Assembly: GCA_902492235.1 (NCBI GenBank)
Contig: CABUKS010000027.1
Location: forward strand, 1-32,731
Source: an uncultured Collinsella sp.
GTDB lineage: Bacteria > Actinomycetota > Coriobacteriia > Coriobacteriales > Coriobacteriaceae
DNA length: 32,731 nt
Direction of reading: 5' to 3'
Positions 7,102 through 14,760 of the stretch are shown here, piece by piece. Position numbers and translations under genes: made by a program. Below the pieces are notes generated by a model, which did not search any database, had not been told where the DNA came from, and worked only from the letters and a program-made list of their open reading frames with translations. How positions within the stretch are numbered: the stretch's first letter is position 1; each line of letters starts with the position of its first letter.

Positions 7102-8025
7102 ATGGCAAACGTTCTTGTCTTTGGTCACCAGAACCCCGATAACGACGCCATCATGAGCGCCGTCGTCCTGTCCCAGCTGCTCAACCAGGTTGAGTATGCC
7201 GGCAACACCTACGAGGCCTGCGCCCTTGGTCAGCTTCCGGCCGAGTCCGCCAAGCTGCTCGCCGACGCCGGCATCGCCGAGCCCCGCGTGATCGAGTCCG
7301 TCGAGGCTGGTCAGCTCGTCGTCCTCACCGACCACAACGAGTCTGCCCAGTCCGTCGCCGGCCTTAAGGACGCCACGGTCTTTGGCGTTGTCGATCATCA
7401 CCGCATCGGCGACTTCGAGACCGCCGGCCCGCTGCACTACATCTGCCTGCCCTGGGGCTCCAGCTGCACCATCGTCACCAAGCTCGCCGGCGTGCTCGGC
7501 GTTGAGCTTTCCGACGTCCAGGCCAAGCTGCTGCTCTCGGCCATGATGACCGACACGCTCATGCTCAAGAGCCCCACCACCACCGATGTCGACCGCGCCG
7601 TCGCCGCCAAGCTCGGCGAGCAGGTGGGCGTCGACCCGGTCAAGTTTGGCATGGAGGTCTTCCTCACCCGTCCGTCTGGCTCCTTCACCGCAGCCGAGAT
7701 GGTCGGCAACGACATCAAGATGTTCGAGCCTGCCGGCAAGAAGCTGCTCATCGGCCAGTACGAGACTGTCGACAAGACTCGCGCACTCGGCATGATCGAC
7801 GAGATTCGCGAGGCCATGCGCGCCTACGCCGCCGAGAAGGGTGCCGACGGCATCGTCCTGTGCATCACTGACATCATGGAGGAGGGCTCGCAGGTCCTGC
7901 TCGAGGGCGAGACCGAGGCTGCTCAGAAGGGCCTGGGCATTGCCGACGAGCACGACGGCGTCTGGATGCCGGGCGTCCTCTCCCGTAAGAAGCAGGTCGC
8001 TGCCCCCATCATGGCCGCCTGCTAG
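7102..8025 (+). CDS. ppaC: Manganese-dependent inorganic pyrophosphatase
   Basis: Family II pyrophosphatase (DHH superfamily) that hydrolyses PPi to phosphate in the cytoplasm and so pulls biosynthetic reactions forward. Its 307 residues match the simple form without CBS domains. Metal ligands are H9, D13 and D15 (GHQNPDNDA), D77 (LTDHNE), and the D98-H99-H100 triad (VVDHHRIGDF); the C-terminal DHHA2 domain ends in SRKKQVAAP, which binds substrate. GGAGG precedes the ATG. A TACCAT at 7058-7063 may be the -10 of its own promoter but has no convincing -35. Confidence 0.95.
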   Translation: MANVLVFGHQNPDNDAIMSAVVLSQLLNQVEYAGNTYEACALGQLPAESAKLLADAGIAEPRVIESVEAGQLVVLTDHNESAQSVAGLKDATVFGVVDHHRIGDFETAGPLHYICLPWGSSCTIVTKLAGVLGVELSDVQAKLLLSAMMTDTLMLKSPTTTDVDRAVAAKLGEQVGVDPVKFGMEVFLTRPSGSFTAAEMVGNDIKMFEPAGKKLLIGQYETVDKTRALGMIDEIREAMRAYAAEKGADGIVLCITDIMEEGSQVLLEGETEAAQKGLGIADEHDGVWMPGVLSRKKQVAAPIMAAC

Positions 8026-8044
8026 GTTTAGTTAACCAAACGCC

Positions 8045-8084
8045 ACGACCGGATCGCGGAAGCCCCGCGCTCCGGTCGTTTTTT
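8045..8084 (+). terminator. Terminator of the pyrophosphatase gene
   Basis: Outer 9-bp stem (8045-8053 with 8071-8079), inner CGCGG/CCGCG stem and six T at 8079-8084, 20 bases after the stop codon. Confidence 0.88.
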
Positions 8085-8127
8085 GTGCACGGCGCCGCGT
8101 CGTCTCTTGGATAGGCGCGCCCGTGCC

Positions 8128-8278
8128 GTTGAGCAAATAATGTTCAACCTGTGGTTCCGCTTTTCGGCCACGCCTGCGTGCCTGTCGTGCAGGGTAGGCT
8201 AGATGCAAGCGTAATACGTTAGAGCGCGGCACCGCCACTTGGGCGGGCCGTGCTTTTTTAAGACGGGAGCTTTCCCGT
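8128..8278 (+). promoter_or_regulatory. Structured nhaA leader with attenuator-like terminator
   Basis: Between the pyrophosphatase terminator and nhaA lie several hairpins: 8128-8148 (7 pairs, one G-U), a GTGG/CCAC-closed hairpin at 8151-8171, the terminator at 8224-8259 and a 6-pair hairpin at 8263-8278 directly before the ribosome-binding site. I find no convincing promoter hexamers, so the 5' end of the message is unknown. The arrangement resembles a transcription-attenuated leader. Lithium- and sodium-responsive riboswitches are known upstream of cation transporters (nhaA-I, nhaA-II and DUF1646 classes), but I cannot match this sequence to one. Confidence 0.4.
8224..8259 (+). terminator. 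Intrinsic terminator inside the nhaA leader
   Basis: Twelve pairs with one bulged A (8224-8236 with 8242-8253), a 5-base loop and six T at 8254-8259. It ends 33 bases before the nhaA ATG and no gene ends just ahead of it; the pyrophosphatase already has its own terminator at 8045. It is therefore better read as an attenuator of nhaA. Confidence 0.75.
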
Positions 8279-8292
8279 GAAAGGAGCCGCCC

Positions 8293-9651
8293 ATGGCAGC
8301 ACCCGAGCAGCTGTTTAACGTTCGTGAGCGCAAGCGTTTTGAGCGCCACGACATTTGGGAGCGCATCACCGAGAACGGCACGATTTCCGCCGCCGTCATG
8401 GTCTTCGCCGCCATCGCCGCCGTCATTTGCGCCAACACCGATGCCTACGAGGCCATCCATCACTTTTTGGAGACCCCGCTGTATGTGGGTCTGGGCAACC
8501 TTACGGCCGGTCTCACCGTTGAGCTTTTCGTCAACGACTTCCTCATGGCGATCTTCTTTTTGTTGGTGGGCATTGAGCTTAAGTACGAGATGACGGTCGG
8601 CGAGCTCAAAAACCCGCGCCAGGCTATGCTTCCCATGCTGGCGGCCGTGGGCGGCGTCGTCGTTCCCGCCTGCATCTATCTGATCTTTAACCATGCCGGC
8701 GCGCACAACGGCTGGGCCATTCCCATGGCAACCGATATTGCCTTTGCGCTGGGCGTGCTGTCGCTTTTGGGTAATCGCGTGCCCAACGGTGTGCGTGTGT
8801 TCTTCTCGACGCTTGCCATCGCCGACGACCTCATTTCCATCGCCGCCATCGCCATCTTCTACGGTCAGAGCCCCAATCCGTTTTGGTTGGGCGCCGCCGC
8901 GCTTGTGACCTGCGCGCTCGTGTGGCTCAACAAGACGCAGCATTACCGCCTTGCCCCGTACTCGGTGCTGGGCCTGCTGCTGTGGTTCTGCATGTTCAAG
9001 AGCGGCGTGCATGCTACGCTCGCCGGCGTCATCTTGGCCTTTACCATCCCGGCCAAGTGCGGCGTCAAGCTCGATAGCCTCACCGATTGGTTGGGCGAGT
9101 GCCTGCCGCTGCTCGATGACCGCTACGATGACGAGGCACACATCCTGGGCCAGCATGACTTTACCGTCTCGACTACCAAGGTCGAGCGCGTCATGCACCG
9201 CGTGACCCCGCCGCTCATTCGCATGGAGCGTCTGATCTCCACGCCGGTCAACTTTGTGATCCTGCCGATCTTTGCGTTCGTCAACGCACAGGTTCGCCTA
9301 GTGGGCGTGGACATGAGCACGCTGCTCACCGACCCGGTGACGCTCGGCGTGTACTTTGGCATGCTGCTGGGTAAGCCGATCGGTATCTTTGGCATGACGT
9401 TTGCCCTGGTTAAGCTTAGGGCCTGCGAGCTGCCGCGCAATGTCAACTGGCACATGATTGCCGGTGTGGGCATTCTGGGCGGCATCGGCTTTACCATGTC
9501 GATTCTCATCAGCGGCCTCGCCTTCCCGACGGCCCAGTTTGAGGTTCTGGCCGCCAAGGCCGCTATTCTCGCCGGCTCTGTCACCGCGGCCGTACTTGGC
9601 ATGATCTACATGAGTGTGATCTGCAAGCACCCCGCGCCCAAGAACGAGTAG
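8293..9651 (+). CDS. nhaA: Na+/H+ antiporter NhaA
   Basis: Integral membrane antiporter that exports sodium (or lithium) in exchange for protons, for pH and salt homeostasis. The 452 residues are somewhat longer than the ~390 of the Escherichia coli protein, with extra residues in the hydrophilic stretch around 260-300. Key residues are visible: D148 in ATDIAFALGVL (equivalent to D133) and the ion-binding pair D178-D179 in LAIADDLISI (D163-D164). N-terminal ELFVNDFLMAIFFLLVGIELKYE is typical. AAAGGAG ends 7 bases before the ATG. It appears monocistronic. Confidence 0.95.
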   Translation: MAAPEQLFNVRERKRFERHDIWERITENGTISAAVMVFAAIAAVICANTDAYEAIHHFLETPLYVGLGNLTAGLTVELFVNDFLMAIFFLLVGIELKYEMTVGELKNPRQAMLPMLAAVGGVVVPACIYLIFNHAGAHNGWAIPMATDIAFALGVLSLLGNRVPNGVRVFFSTLAIADDLISIAAIAIFYGQSPNPFWLGAAALVTCALVWLNKTQHYRLAPYSVLGLLLWFCMFKSGVHATLAGVILAFTIPAKCGVKLDSLTDWLGECLPLLDDRYDDEAHILGQHDFTVSTTKVERVMHRVTPPLIRMERLISTPVNFVILPIFAFVNAQVRLVGVDMSTLLTDPVTLGVYFGMLLGKPIGIFGMTFALVKLRACELPRNVNWHMIAGVGILGGIGFTMSILISGLAFPTAQFEVLAAKAAILAGSVTAAVLGMIYMSVICKHPAPKNE

Positions 9652-9739
9652 GCGCGTAGAAACAGACGCCAGAGCCTGCTCGAGCGCGTGTAAAACGCGG
9701 TTTTGAGTGGTACTTGCCACCTGCCGGACACCCCAGTGG

Positions 9740-9783
9740 CCAAAAAACGCCGTTTGTGAGTACTGTCACAAACGGCGTTTCAT
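9740..9783 (+). terminator. Hairpin terminator of nhaA, also repeat copy D
   Basis: A perfect 15-bp stem (9745-9759 with 9766-9780) with a 6-base loop, preceded by A-rich and followed by T-rich sequence, so it may act in both directions. Its 5' arm and loop carry the same CAAAAAACG...GAGTACTGT framework as the repeat at 24286-24319 (23 of 31 aligned positions, no gaps). Confidence 0.75.
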
Positions 9784-9882
9784 TTTAGGCGCGAAAAATA
9801 ATGTACAAATCTATTCTGTCTGTGCATTAACGATTGCGTGGCTGGACGAAAAATGCCGATGTATCCTTCCAAAACCGGACAC

Positions 9883-9905
9883 AAAAGGCCAAGACTGGCC
9901 TTTTT
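9883..9905 (+). terminator. Second terminator-like hairpin after nhaA
   Basis: A 9-bp stem (9883-9891 with 9896-9904), 4-base loop AGAC, whose 3' arm runs into the T-run. The 331-base gap between nhaA and the next gene (9652-9982) holds only this, the hairpin at 9740 and repeat copy C; its middle part is A/T rich and I see no gene in it. Confidence 0.6.
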
Positions 9906-9917
9906 AATTCAAAATCA

Positions 9918-9964
9918 CTGTTACTAAAAAAGTAACAGTACTCATATTTGCTATTTTTTGACCA
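9918..9964 (-). repeat. Intergenic repeat copy C
   Basis: On the minus strand this is nearly identical to the repeats at 24286-24319 and 24469-24502 through CAAATATGAGTACTGTTACT, and ends in a perfect hairpin CTGTTACT-N5-AGTAACAG (9918-9938). It begins 19 bases beyond the stop codon of the minus-strand gene at 9983. With copy D it forms an inverted pair about 225 bases wide. Confidence 0.8.
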
Positions 9965-9982
9965 CAGGCCCCAATGACTAGG

Positions 9983-10237
9983 TTATTCCACGGTGCCGTA
10001 GACGGCGCCCCAGCCGTGGGCGGCCAAGGCGGAGTTGAGCTGGTCGCAAAGTGACTGGCGGTCGTAATAGCCGGGTGGTAGCAGGTTGACGATTTCCATG
10101 AGATCGGGCGCCAGGTCCAAGATTTCGGCCTGCACGATCAAATCCAGGCGGTCGATGGCGTGGCGGTCGTAAAACAGTCCGTCGACCAGGCGCTGCAGGT
10201 CGCCGAATTCCTCGGCCTGGAACGATCCGTACTCCAT
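9983..10237 (-). CDS. Small protein of unknown function
   Basis: An 84-residue protein, acidic, without signal peptide or membrane segment, that I do not recognise. It reads as a compact soluble fold (LQRLVDGLFYDRHAIDRLDLIVQ, then LPPGYYDRQSLCDQLNSAL). It is accepted as real because AAGGAGG lies 5 bases before the ATG at 10237 and third-position composition matches the neighbours. The frame is open to 10288, but no ribosome site supports that start. It is divergent from the aminotransferase gene. Confidence 0.75.
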   Translation of the reverse strand: MEYGSFQAEEFGDLQRLVDGLFYDRHAIDRLDLIVQAEILDLAPDLMEIVNLLPPGYYDRQSLCDQLNSALAAHGWGAVYGTVE

Positions 10238-10339
10238 AGTGCCTCCTTGGGCGCTCCACGCCGGCATGCGCGGCGATTCGTAATTCATTGCGATGAACTT
10301 AATCTATCACGGCTTCATAACGTTGCGACGGTGGCGGTC

Positions 10340-10345
10340 TATACT
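10340..10345 (+). promoter_or_regulatory. Candidate -10 of the aminotransferase gene
   Basis: TATACT, 42 bases before the start codon, in the gap between divergent genes. No good -35 at the usual spacing. Confidence 0.35.
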
Positions 10346-10386
10346 TAGAAGAATTGCAACGTACCGCTTCGTGAAAGGTCGCACCC

Positions 10387-11691
10387 ATGCAGACGATCTA
10401 CCAGAAGATGGAAACCACCGAACTCGATGCCGCCATCGAGGCGCTCAAAGTCGAGGTCGCCGAGGTCAAGGCCAAGGGCCTGGCGCTCGACATGGCCCGC
10501 GGCAAGCCGTCGCCCTCCCAGGTGGACATCTCTCGACCCATGCTTGATATCCTCAATGCCGATGCCGATCTGCACGACGGCAACGTCGACTGCTCCAACT
10601 ACGGCTGCTTCGAGGGCATTCCCTCGGCACGCAAGCTAGCGGGGGAGTTCCTGGGCTGCCCCGCCGAGCAGACGCTCGTGCTGGGTTCGTCGAGTTTGCT
10701 GATCGAGCACGATATCGCCGGTATGTTCTGGCGTTGCGGCTCATGTGGTAGCGACCCTTGGGAGGCTTACGAGGCCGCGCACGACGGCAAGAAGGTCAAG
10801 TTCCTGTGCCCGGTTCCCGGCTACGACCGCCACTTTGGCATCACCGCCGATCTGGGTATCGAGAACGTCCCCGTCGCGATGACTGACAACGGCCCCGACA
10901 TGGACGAGGTCGAGCGTCTCGTTGCCGCCGACGATTCCATCAAGGGCATCTGGTGCGTGCCCAAGTATTCCAACCCCACGGGCATCACCTTTAGCGAGGA
11001 CACTGTGCGCCGCCTGGTTGAGATGCCCACGGCCGCGCCCGATTTCCGCATCTTCTGGGACAACGCCTACTGCGTGCATGACCTGTACGACGAGACCGAT
11101 GAGCTCGCCAACATCTTTGACCTCGCTCGCGCGGCGGGCACCGAGGATCGCGTGGTGGCCTTTGCATCGACGTCCAAGATCACCTTCCCGGGCGCTGGCA
11201 TCGGCTTTATCGGTGCGAGCCCCGCGGTCATCGCCGAGTTCTCCAAGCGCCTGAAGGCCGGCCTCATCAGCGCCGACAAGCTCAACCAGCTGCGTCACGT
11301 GCGTTTCCTTCCCACCATCGAGGCGGTCAAGGAGCACATGAAAAAGCATGCTGAGTTTTTGCGTCCGCGCTTTGAGGCCGTTGAGCGCAAGCTCACCGAG
11401 GGCCTGGGCGATACGGGTTGCGCTACCTGGACGCACCCCCGCGGCGGCTACTTTGTAAGCTTCGATGGTCCCGAGGGATCGGCCCAGAAGGTCGCCGCGC
11501 TTTGCGCCGACCTGGGCGTCAAGCTCACGCCGGCCGGTGCTACCTGGCCCTATGGCAAGGACCCGCGCGACACCAACATCCGCATCGCGCCGAGCTATCC
11601 CACGGTCGAGGACCTGGAGGCCGCGCTCGATGTGCTGGTGCTGGCCGTTAAGCTTGTCGCTGCCGAGCTCGCGCGTGCCGAGCGCGCCTAA
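10387..11691 (+). CDS. Class I aminotransferase, subgroup Ig (probable aspartate aminotransferase)
   Basis: PLP enzyme of 434 residues that transfers amino groups between amino acids and 2-oxo acids, most likely aspartate/2-oxoglutarate. The PLP-binding lysine is K264 in STSKITFPGAG; other cofactor contacts are N196 in KYSNPTG and D225/Y228 in FWDNAYCVHDLY. The C-terminal substrate-carboxylate Arg is probably in TNIRIAPSYP. The overall pattern (MARGKPS near residue 37, GCFEGIPSARKL, ATWPYGKDP) matches the MocR-like aminotransferase family that includes the bacterial subgroup Ig aspartate aminotransferases, though no DNA-binding domain is attached. AAAGGT lies 7-8 bases before ATG. Confidence 0.88.
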   Translation: MQTIYQKMETTELDAAIEALKVEVAEVKAKGLALDMARGKPSPSQVDISRPMLDILNADADLHDGNVDCSNYGCFEGIPSARKLAGEFLGCPAEQTLVLGSSSLLIEHDIAGMFWRCGSCGSDPWEAYEAAHDGKKVKFLCPVPGYDRHFGITADLGIENVPVAMTDNGPDMDEVERLVAADDSIKGIWCVPKYSNPTGITFSEDTVRRLVEMPTAAPDFRIFWDNAYCVHDLYDETDELANIFDLARAAGTEDRVVAFASTSKITFPGAGIGFIGASPAVIAEFSKRLKAGLISADKLNQLRHVRFLPTIEAVKEHMKKHAEFLRPRFEAVERKLTEGLGDTGCATWTHPRGGYFVSFDGPEGSAQKVAALCADLGVKLTPAGATWPYGKDPRDTNIRIAPSYPTVEDLEAALDVLVLAVKLVAAELARAERA

Positions 11692-11742
11692 CGCGCGGCT
11701 TCCCGTACTATCCGCACCTTCGATACGTAAAGGAGCGTATAC

Positions 11743-12057
11743 ATGGATTTGGGTATTTCCACCAACCCCACGCCAGAGCTCTACACCATTAGGGTGACCG
11801 GCGAGATCGATATCTCTAACGCCGATAGCCTGCGCAATGCCATCGACCTGGCGCTCGAGCAGCCCACTGAGGCCGTTGAGCTCGATTTTGCCCAGGTGAG
11901 CTACATCGATTCGACGGGCATCGGCGTGCTCGTGGGCGCCGCGCACCACGCGGTCGACCACGGTAAGCGCTTTAGCTGCGTTAACGTGCAGCCCCCGGTG
12001 ATGCGCGTGGTTCAGCTGCTGGGTGTCGACCAGGAGATTTCGATCACCGCTGCATAA
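11743..12057 (+). CDS. STAS-domain anti-anti-sigma factor-like protein
   Basis: A 104-residue single STAS domain like SpoIIAA and RsbV, cytoplasmic proteins that bind an anti-sigma kinase and are switched by serine phosphorylation. The phosphorylatable serine is S57 in YIDSTGIGVLVGA, and the N-terminal YTIRVTGEIDISNA strand is standard. AAAGGAG lies 7 bases before ATG. No partner kinase, sigma factor or phosphatase is present in the window, so its target is unknown. Confidence 0.88.
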   Translation: MDLGISTNPTPELYTIRVTGEIDISNADSLRNAIDLALEQPTEAVELDFAQVSYIDSTGIGVLVGAAHHAVDHGKRFSCVNVQPPVMRVVQLLGVDQEISITAA

Positions 12058-12104
12058 TCTTTGCCCCCAAAAGGGCGTGCCGTTTGGCATATGTTTGTGA
12101 TGCG

Positions 12105-12135
12105 CTCGGACGTTTTGGCGTCCGGGCGCTATACT
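12105..12135 (+). promoter_or_regulatory. Palindrome and -10 before tatA
   Basis: A 9-pair inverted repeat (12105-12113 with 12120-12128, one G-U) sits directly upstream of TATACT (12130-12135). There is no T-run, so it is not a clear terminator; as it fills the spacer region it could be an operator. No good -35 is seen. Confidence 0.35.
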
Positions 12136-12210
12136 TGACCGAATGAATAGACGAGTTCCGGCCGAATGGCGCGGTGCGGGCTCGACTCACATCGAGCCTT
12201 GGAGGTATGT

Positions 12211-12813
12211 GTGTTTGGTATTGGAGAGGGTGAGCTCGCGATCATCGTGGTCTTCGGCTTTTTGCTGTTTGGCCCGGATAAGCTCCCGCAGATGGGCCGC
12301 ACGATCGGCCGTGCCATCCGTCAGTTCCGCGAGACGCAGGAAAAGATGACGGCTGTTGTTCAGTCCGAGATCATCGATCCGGTAAGCGAGGCCGCGTCGG
12401 CCCCGGTCAAGCCCAAGAAGGCTGCTGCGACCGACGACGATTCCGATGCGGACGAGGATGCCGTCGAGACGGCTGCGCCCGCAAAGAAGGAGACCTTTGC
12501 CGAGCGCCGTGCCCGCCTTGCCGCCGAGAAGGCCGCAAGCGAGGGTGCTGCTGAGGGCGAGGATGCTGCTGAGGAGTCCGAGGCCGAGGGCGCCGAGCCT
12601 GCCGCTGCCGCCGAGCCTGTCGTCGAGCCCGAGCCTGCTGCAGAGCCAGAGTCCGAGCCCGAGCCGGCAGAGCCCACGACGGCTGACCTCTACGCCCGTC
12701 GTCCCCGCAAGCGCAAGGCCGTCGTCGACCAGCTCGCTCGCGAGCTCGAGGCCGAGGACGAGGCCGTTGCCGAGGCTGCCACCGCCGATGCCCCGAAGGG
12801 AGGCGATGAGTAA
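12211..12813 (+). CDS. Sec-independent translocase TatA/TatB-like protein
   Basis: Pore-forming or receptor subunit of the twin-arginine translocase, which exports folded proteins. The GTG start at 12211 is chosen because GGAGG ends 5 bases before it and translation then begins MFGIGEGELAIIVVFGF, as in the family. Residues 6-22 form the membrane helix, FGPDKLP the hinge and MGRTIGRAIRQFRE the amphipathic helix. E8 resembles TatB more than TatA. From about residue 75 on, the rest of the 200 residues is a low-complexity Glu/Ala/Pro region (repeated EPEPAAEP type) ending in a basic patch RRPRKRK. It overlaps tatC by one base (TAATG), so the two are translationally coupled. Confidence 0.9.
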   Translation: MFGIGEGELAIIVVFGFLLFGPDKLPQMGRTIGRAIRQFRETQEKMTAVVQSEIIDPVSEAASAPVKPKKAAATDDDSDADEDAVETAAPAKKETFAERRARLAAEKAASEGAAEGEDAAEESEAEGAEPAAAAEPVVEPEPAAEPESEPEPAEPTTADLYARRPRKRKAVVDQLARELEAEDEAVAEAATADAPKGGDE

Positions 12814-13604
12814 TGCCTATCGGACCTGCGCGCATGCCGCTCTTCGATCACCTGGGCGAGCTCCGTCGCCGCCTGACCATCGTGGTCGTGTCGGTGTTTG
12901 CCGCCGCCATCGTGCTGTATTTCGCCACGCCCGTGGTGCTCGACATCCTGGAAGACCCCATCCGCTCCTTTGTGCCGGACGGTAAGTTCTACATCACCAC
13001 CACGCTCGGCGGCTTTGGCCTGCGCTTCTCGCTGGCCATCAAGATGGCCGTGGTCATGTGCACGCCCATGATCATCTGGCAGATTCTGGCATTTTTCCTG
13101 CCGGCACTGCGTCCCAACGAGCGCAAATGGGTCGTGCCCACGGTGCTCGCCTCGACGGTGCTGTTCTTCCTGGGCGCCATCTTCTGCTATTTCATCATCA
13201 TCCCGGCGGGCTTTGAGTGGCTTATCGGCGAGACCTCGGCCGTCGCCACGGCGCTGCCCGACCTGGAGAACTACGTCAACATGGAGCTGCTCTTTATGAT
13301 CGGCTTTGGCGTGGCGTTTGAGCTGCCGCTCATCATCTTCTACCTGTCCGTCTTCCACATCGTGTCCTACGCGGCCTTCCGCGGCGCCTGGCGCTACGTG
13401 TACGTGGGCCTGCTTGTGGGCTCGGCTGTGATTACGCCCGACGGCTCGCCCGTTACGCTGGGCCTCATGTATGGTGCCCTGCTCTCGCTCTACGAGATTT
13501 CGCTCGCCATTGCCCGCGTGGTCATTACCGCGCGCGAGGGCAAGGAGGGCTTGTTTGTGAGCCGTCTGGACCTGTTCTCGGACGATGAGGACGACGAGGA
13601 GTAA
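12813..13604 (+). CDS. tatC: Sec-independent protein translocase TatC
   Basis: Six-helix membrane protein that recognises twin-arginine signal peptides. The 263 residues begin with MPLFDHLGELRRRL, the hallmark N-terminal block, and contain a conserved-looking PALRPNERKW loop around residue 100 and FGVAFELPLIIFYL near 170. The C-terminus is a short acidic cytoplasmic tail (SDDEDDEE). GGGAGG lies 9 bases upstream of ATG, inside the tatA 3' end. Hydrogenase maturation genes follow 6 bases later, which suggests that the exported cargo includes a [NiFe] hydrogenase. Confidence 0.95.
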   Translation: MPIGPARMPLFDHLGELRRRLTIVVVSVFAAAIVLYFATPVVLDILEDPIRSFVPDGKFYITTTLGGFGLRFSLAIKMAVVMCTPMIIWQILAFFLPALRPNERKWVVPTVLASTVLFFLGAIFCYFIIIPAGFEWLIGETSAVATALPDLENYVNMELLFMIGFGVAFELPLIIFYLSVFHIVSYAAFRGAWRYVYVGLLVGSAVITPDGSPVTLGLMYGALLSLYEISLAIARVVITAREGKEGLFVSRLDLFSDDEDDEE

Positions 13605-13610
13605 ATCGGT

Positions 13611-13967
13611 ATGCACGAGGTTGGCATTGTCAACGGCATACTCGATACAGTGATTCGCGCGGCGCGTGGGGCGGGGGCCTCGCGCGCCGTTTTGGTAACG
13701 CTGCGTATCGGGGATATGACCGAAGTTGTGCGCGAGGCGCTCGACTTTGCGTGGGAGACATTTCGCGATGAGGACCCGCTCACGCGAGGCTGCGAGCTTG
13801 CCGTGGAGGAAGTCCATCCACAAAGCGAGTGTCTGGACTGCGGGGAGGTCTTTGAGCACGATCGCTTCCATTGCCGCTGTCCCCAATGTGGCGGCGCCAA
13901 CGTGCGTCTGCTGCACGGCCGCGAGCTCGACATCGCAAGTATCGAAATCGAAACCCCCGACGATTAG
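13611..13967 (+). CDS. hypA: Hydrogenase nickel incorporation protein HypA
   Basis: Nickel chaperone for [NiFe] hydrogenase maturation, 118 residues. The N-terminal MHE binds nickel through H2, and a zinc site is formed by C74, C77, C90 and C93 (CLDCGEVFEHDRFHCRCPQC). There is an extra C88. It starts 6 bases after tatC and is followed by hypB, its GTPase partner. Other hyp genes and the hydrogenase itself are not in this window. Confidence 0.93.
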   Translation: MHEVGIVNGILDTVIRAARGAGASRAVLVTLRIGDMTEVVREALDFAWETFRDEDPLTRGCELAVEEVHPQSECLDCGEVFEHDRFHCRCPQCGGANVRLLHGRELDIASIEIETPDD

Positions 13968-14022
13968 CCCGCTAGCCATCTGGTGATGGGGTATAAAGGG
14001 GCCAAAGTAAGGAGTGCCGAGT

Positions 14023-14706
14023 ATGGCTGAGAAAACGATTGATATCGCGTCGCCGATTCTGTCGCGCAACGAGCGCCTGGCAGATCAGCTGCGACAGCGA
14101 TTTAAAGAGACAAACACCTATGTGATCAATGTGCTGTCGAGCCCCGGTTCGGGCAAGACCACCACGATCCTGGGCACCAACGAGCGCCTGCGCGACAAGG
14201 CTGGCCTGCGCTGTGCCGTCATCGAGGGCGATATTGCCTCGGATGTCGACGCCATCACCATGAAGGAAGCCGGCATGCCCGCCATCCAGATCAACACGGG
14301 TGGCCTGTGCCACCTCGAGGGCAACATGATCATGGAGGCCGTTGACGCGTTCGACCAGGCCGTCGGTCTGGAGAACATCGACGTCATCTTTATCGAAAAC
14401 GTGGGCAACTTGGTCTGCCCGGTCGACTTTGACCTGGGTGAGAACCTGTCCATCATGATTCTCTCGGTGCCCGAGGGCGACGACAAGCCCATCAAGTACC
14501 CGGGCATCTTCCAGCACGCCGGCGCGCAGCTGCTCAATAAGGTCGACGTGGCCCCGGCTTTCGATTTTGACATGGATAGGTATACTAAGACACTCGATGA
14601 CCTCAATCCGCAGGCGCCGCGGTTTGCCGTGAGCGCGCGCAAGGGCGAGGGCATGGATGCCTGGTGCGATTGGCTCATCGGGCAGATTGAGCAAGCAAGG
14701 GCGTAA
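14023..14706 (+). CDS. hypB: Hydrogenase nickel incorporation GTPase HypB
   Basis: SIMIBI-class GTPase that drives nickel insertion into hydrogenase with HypA. The 227 residues contain the P-loop SSPGSGKTTT (39-48), EGDIASDVDA near 68-77, GGLCHLEG with the metal-binding pair C96-H97, FIENVGNLVCP (with C132) and the guanine-specificity NKVD. It lacks the N-terminal CxxCGC and His-rich nickel-storage tails found in some bacteria. Start at 14023 has TAAGGAG 8 bases upstream; the in-frame GTG at 14014 lies within that site. A TATAAA at 13992-13997 could give it a separate promoter. Confidence 0.94.
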   Translation: MAEKTIDIASPILSRNERLADQLRQRFKETNTYVINVLSSPGSGKTTTILGTNERLRDKAGLRCAVIEGDIASDVDAITMKEAGMPAIQINTGGLCHLEGNMIMEAVDAFDQAVGLENIDVIFIENVGNLVCPVDFDLGENLSIMILSVPEGDDKPIKYPGIFQHAGAQLLNKVDVAPAFDFDMDRYTKTLDDLNPQAPRFAVSARKGEGMDAWCDWLIGQIEQARA

Positions 14707-14760
14707 GTCGGCCGCCATACGGGCGGGCGTAGCCGCAGAGATACGAGATAGGAGCCTCTT

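Noticed and set aside
12690..14069. A 459-residue minus-strand open frame across tatC, hypA and hypB
   Set aside because: It is antisense to three clearly identified genes and its translation is low-complexity.
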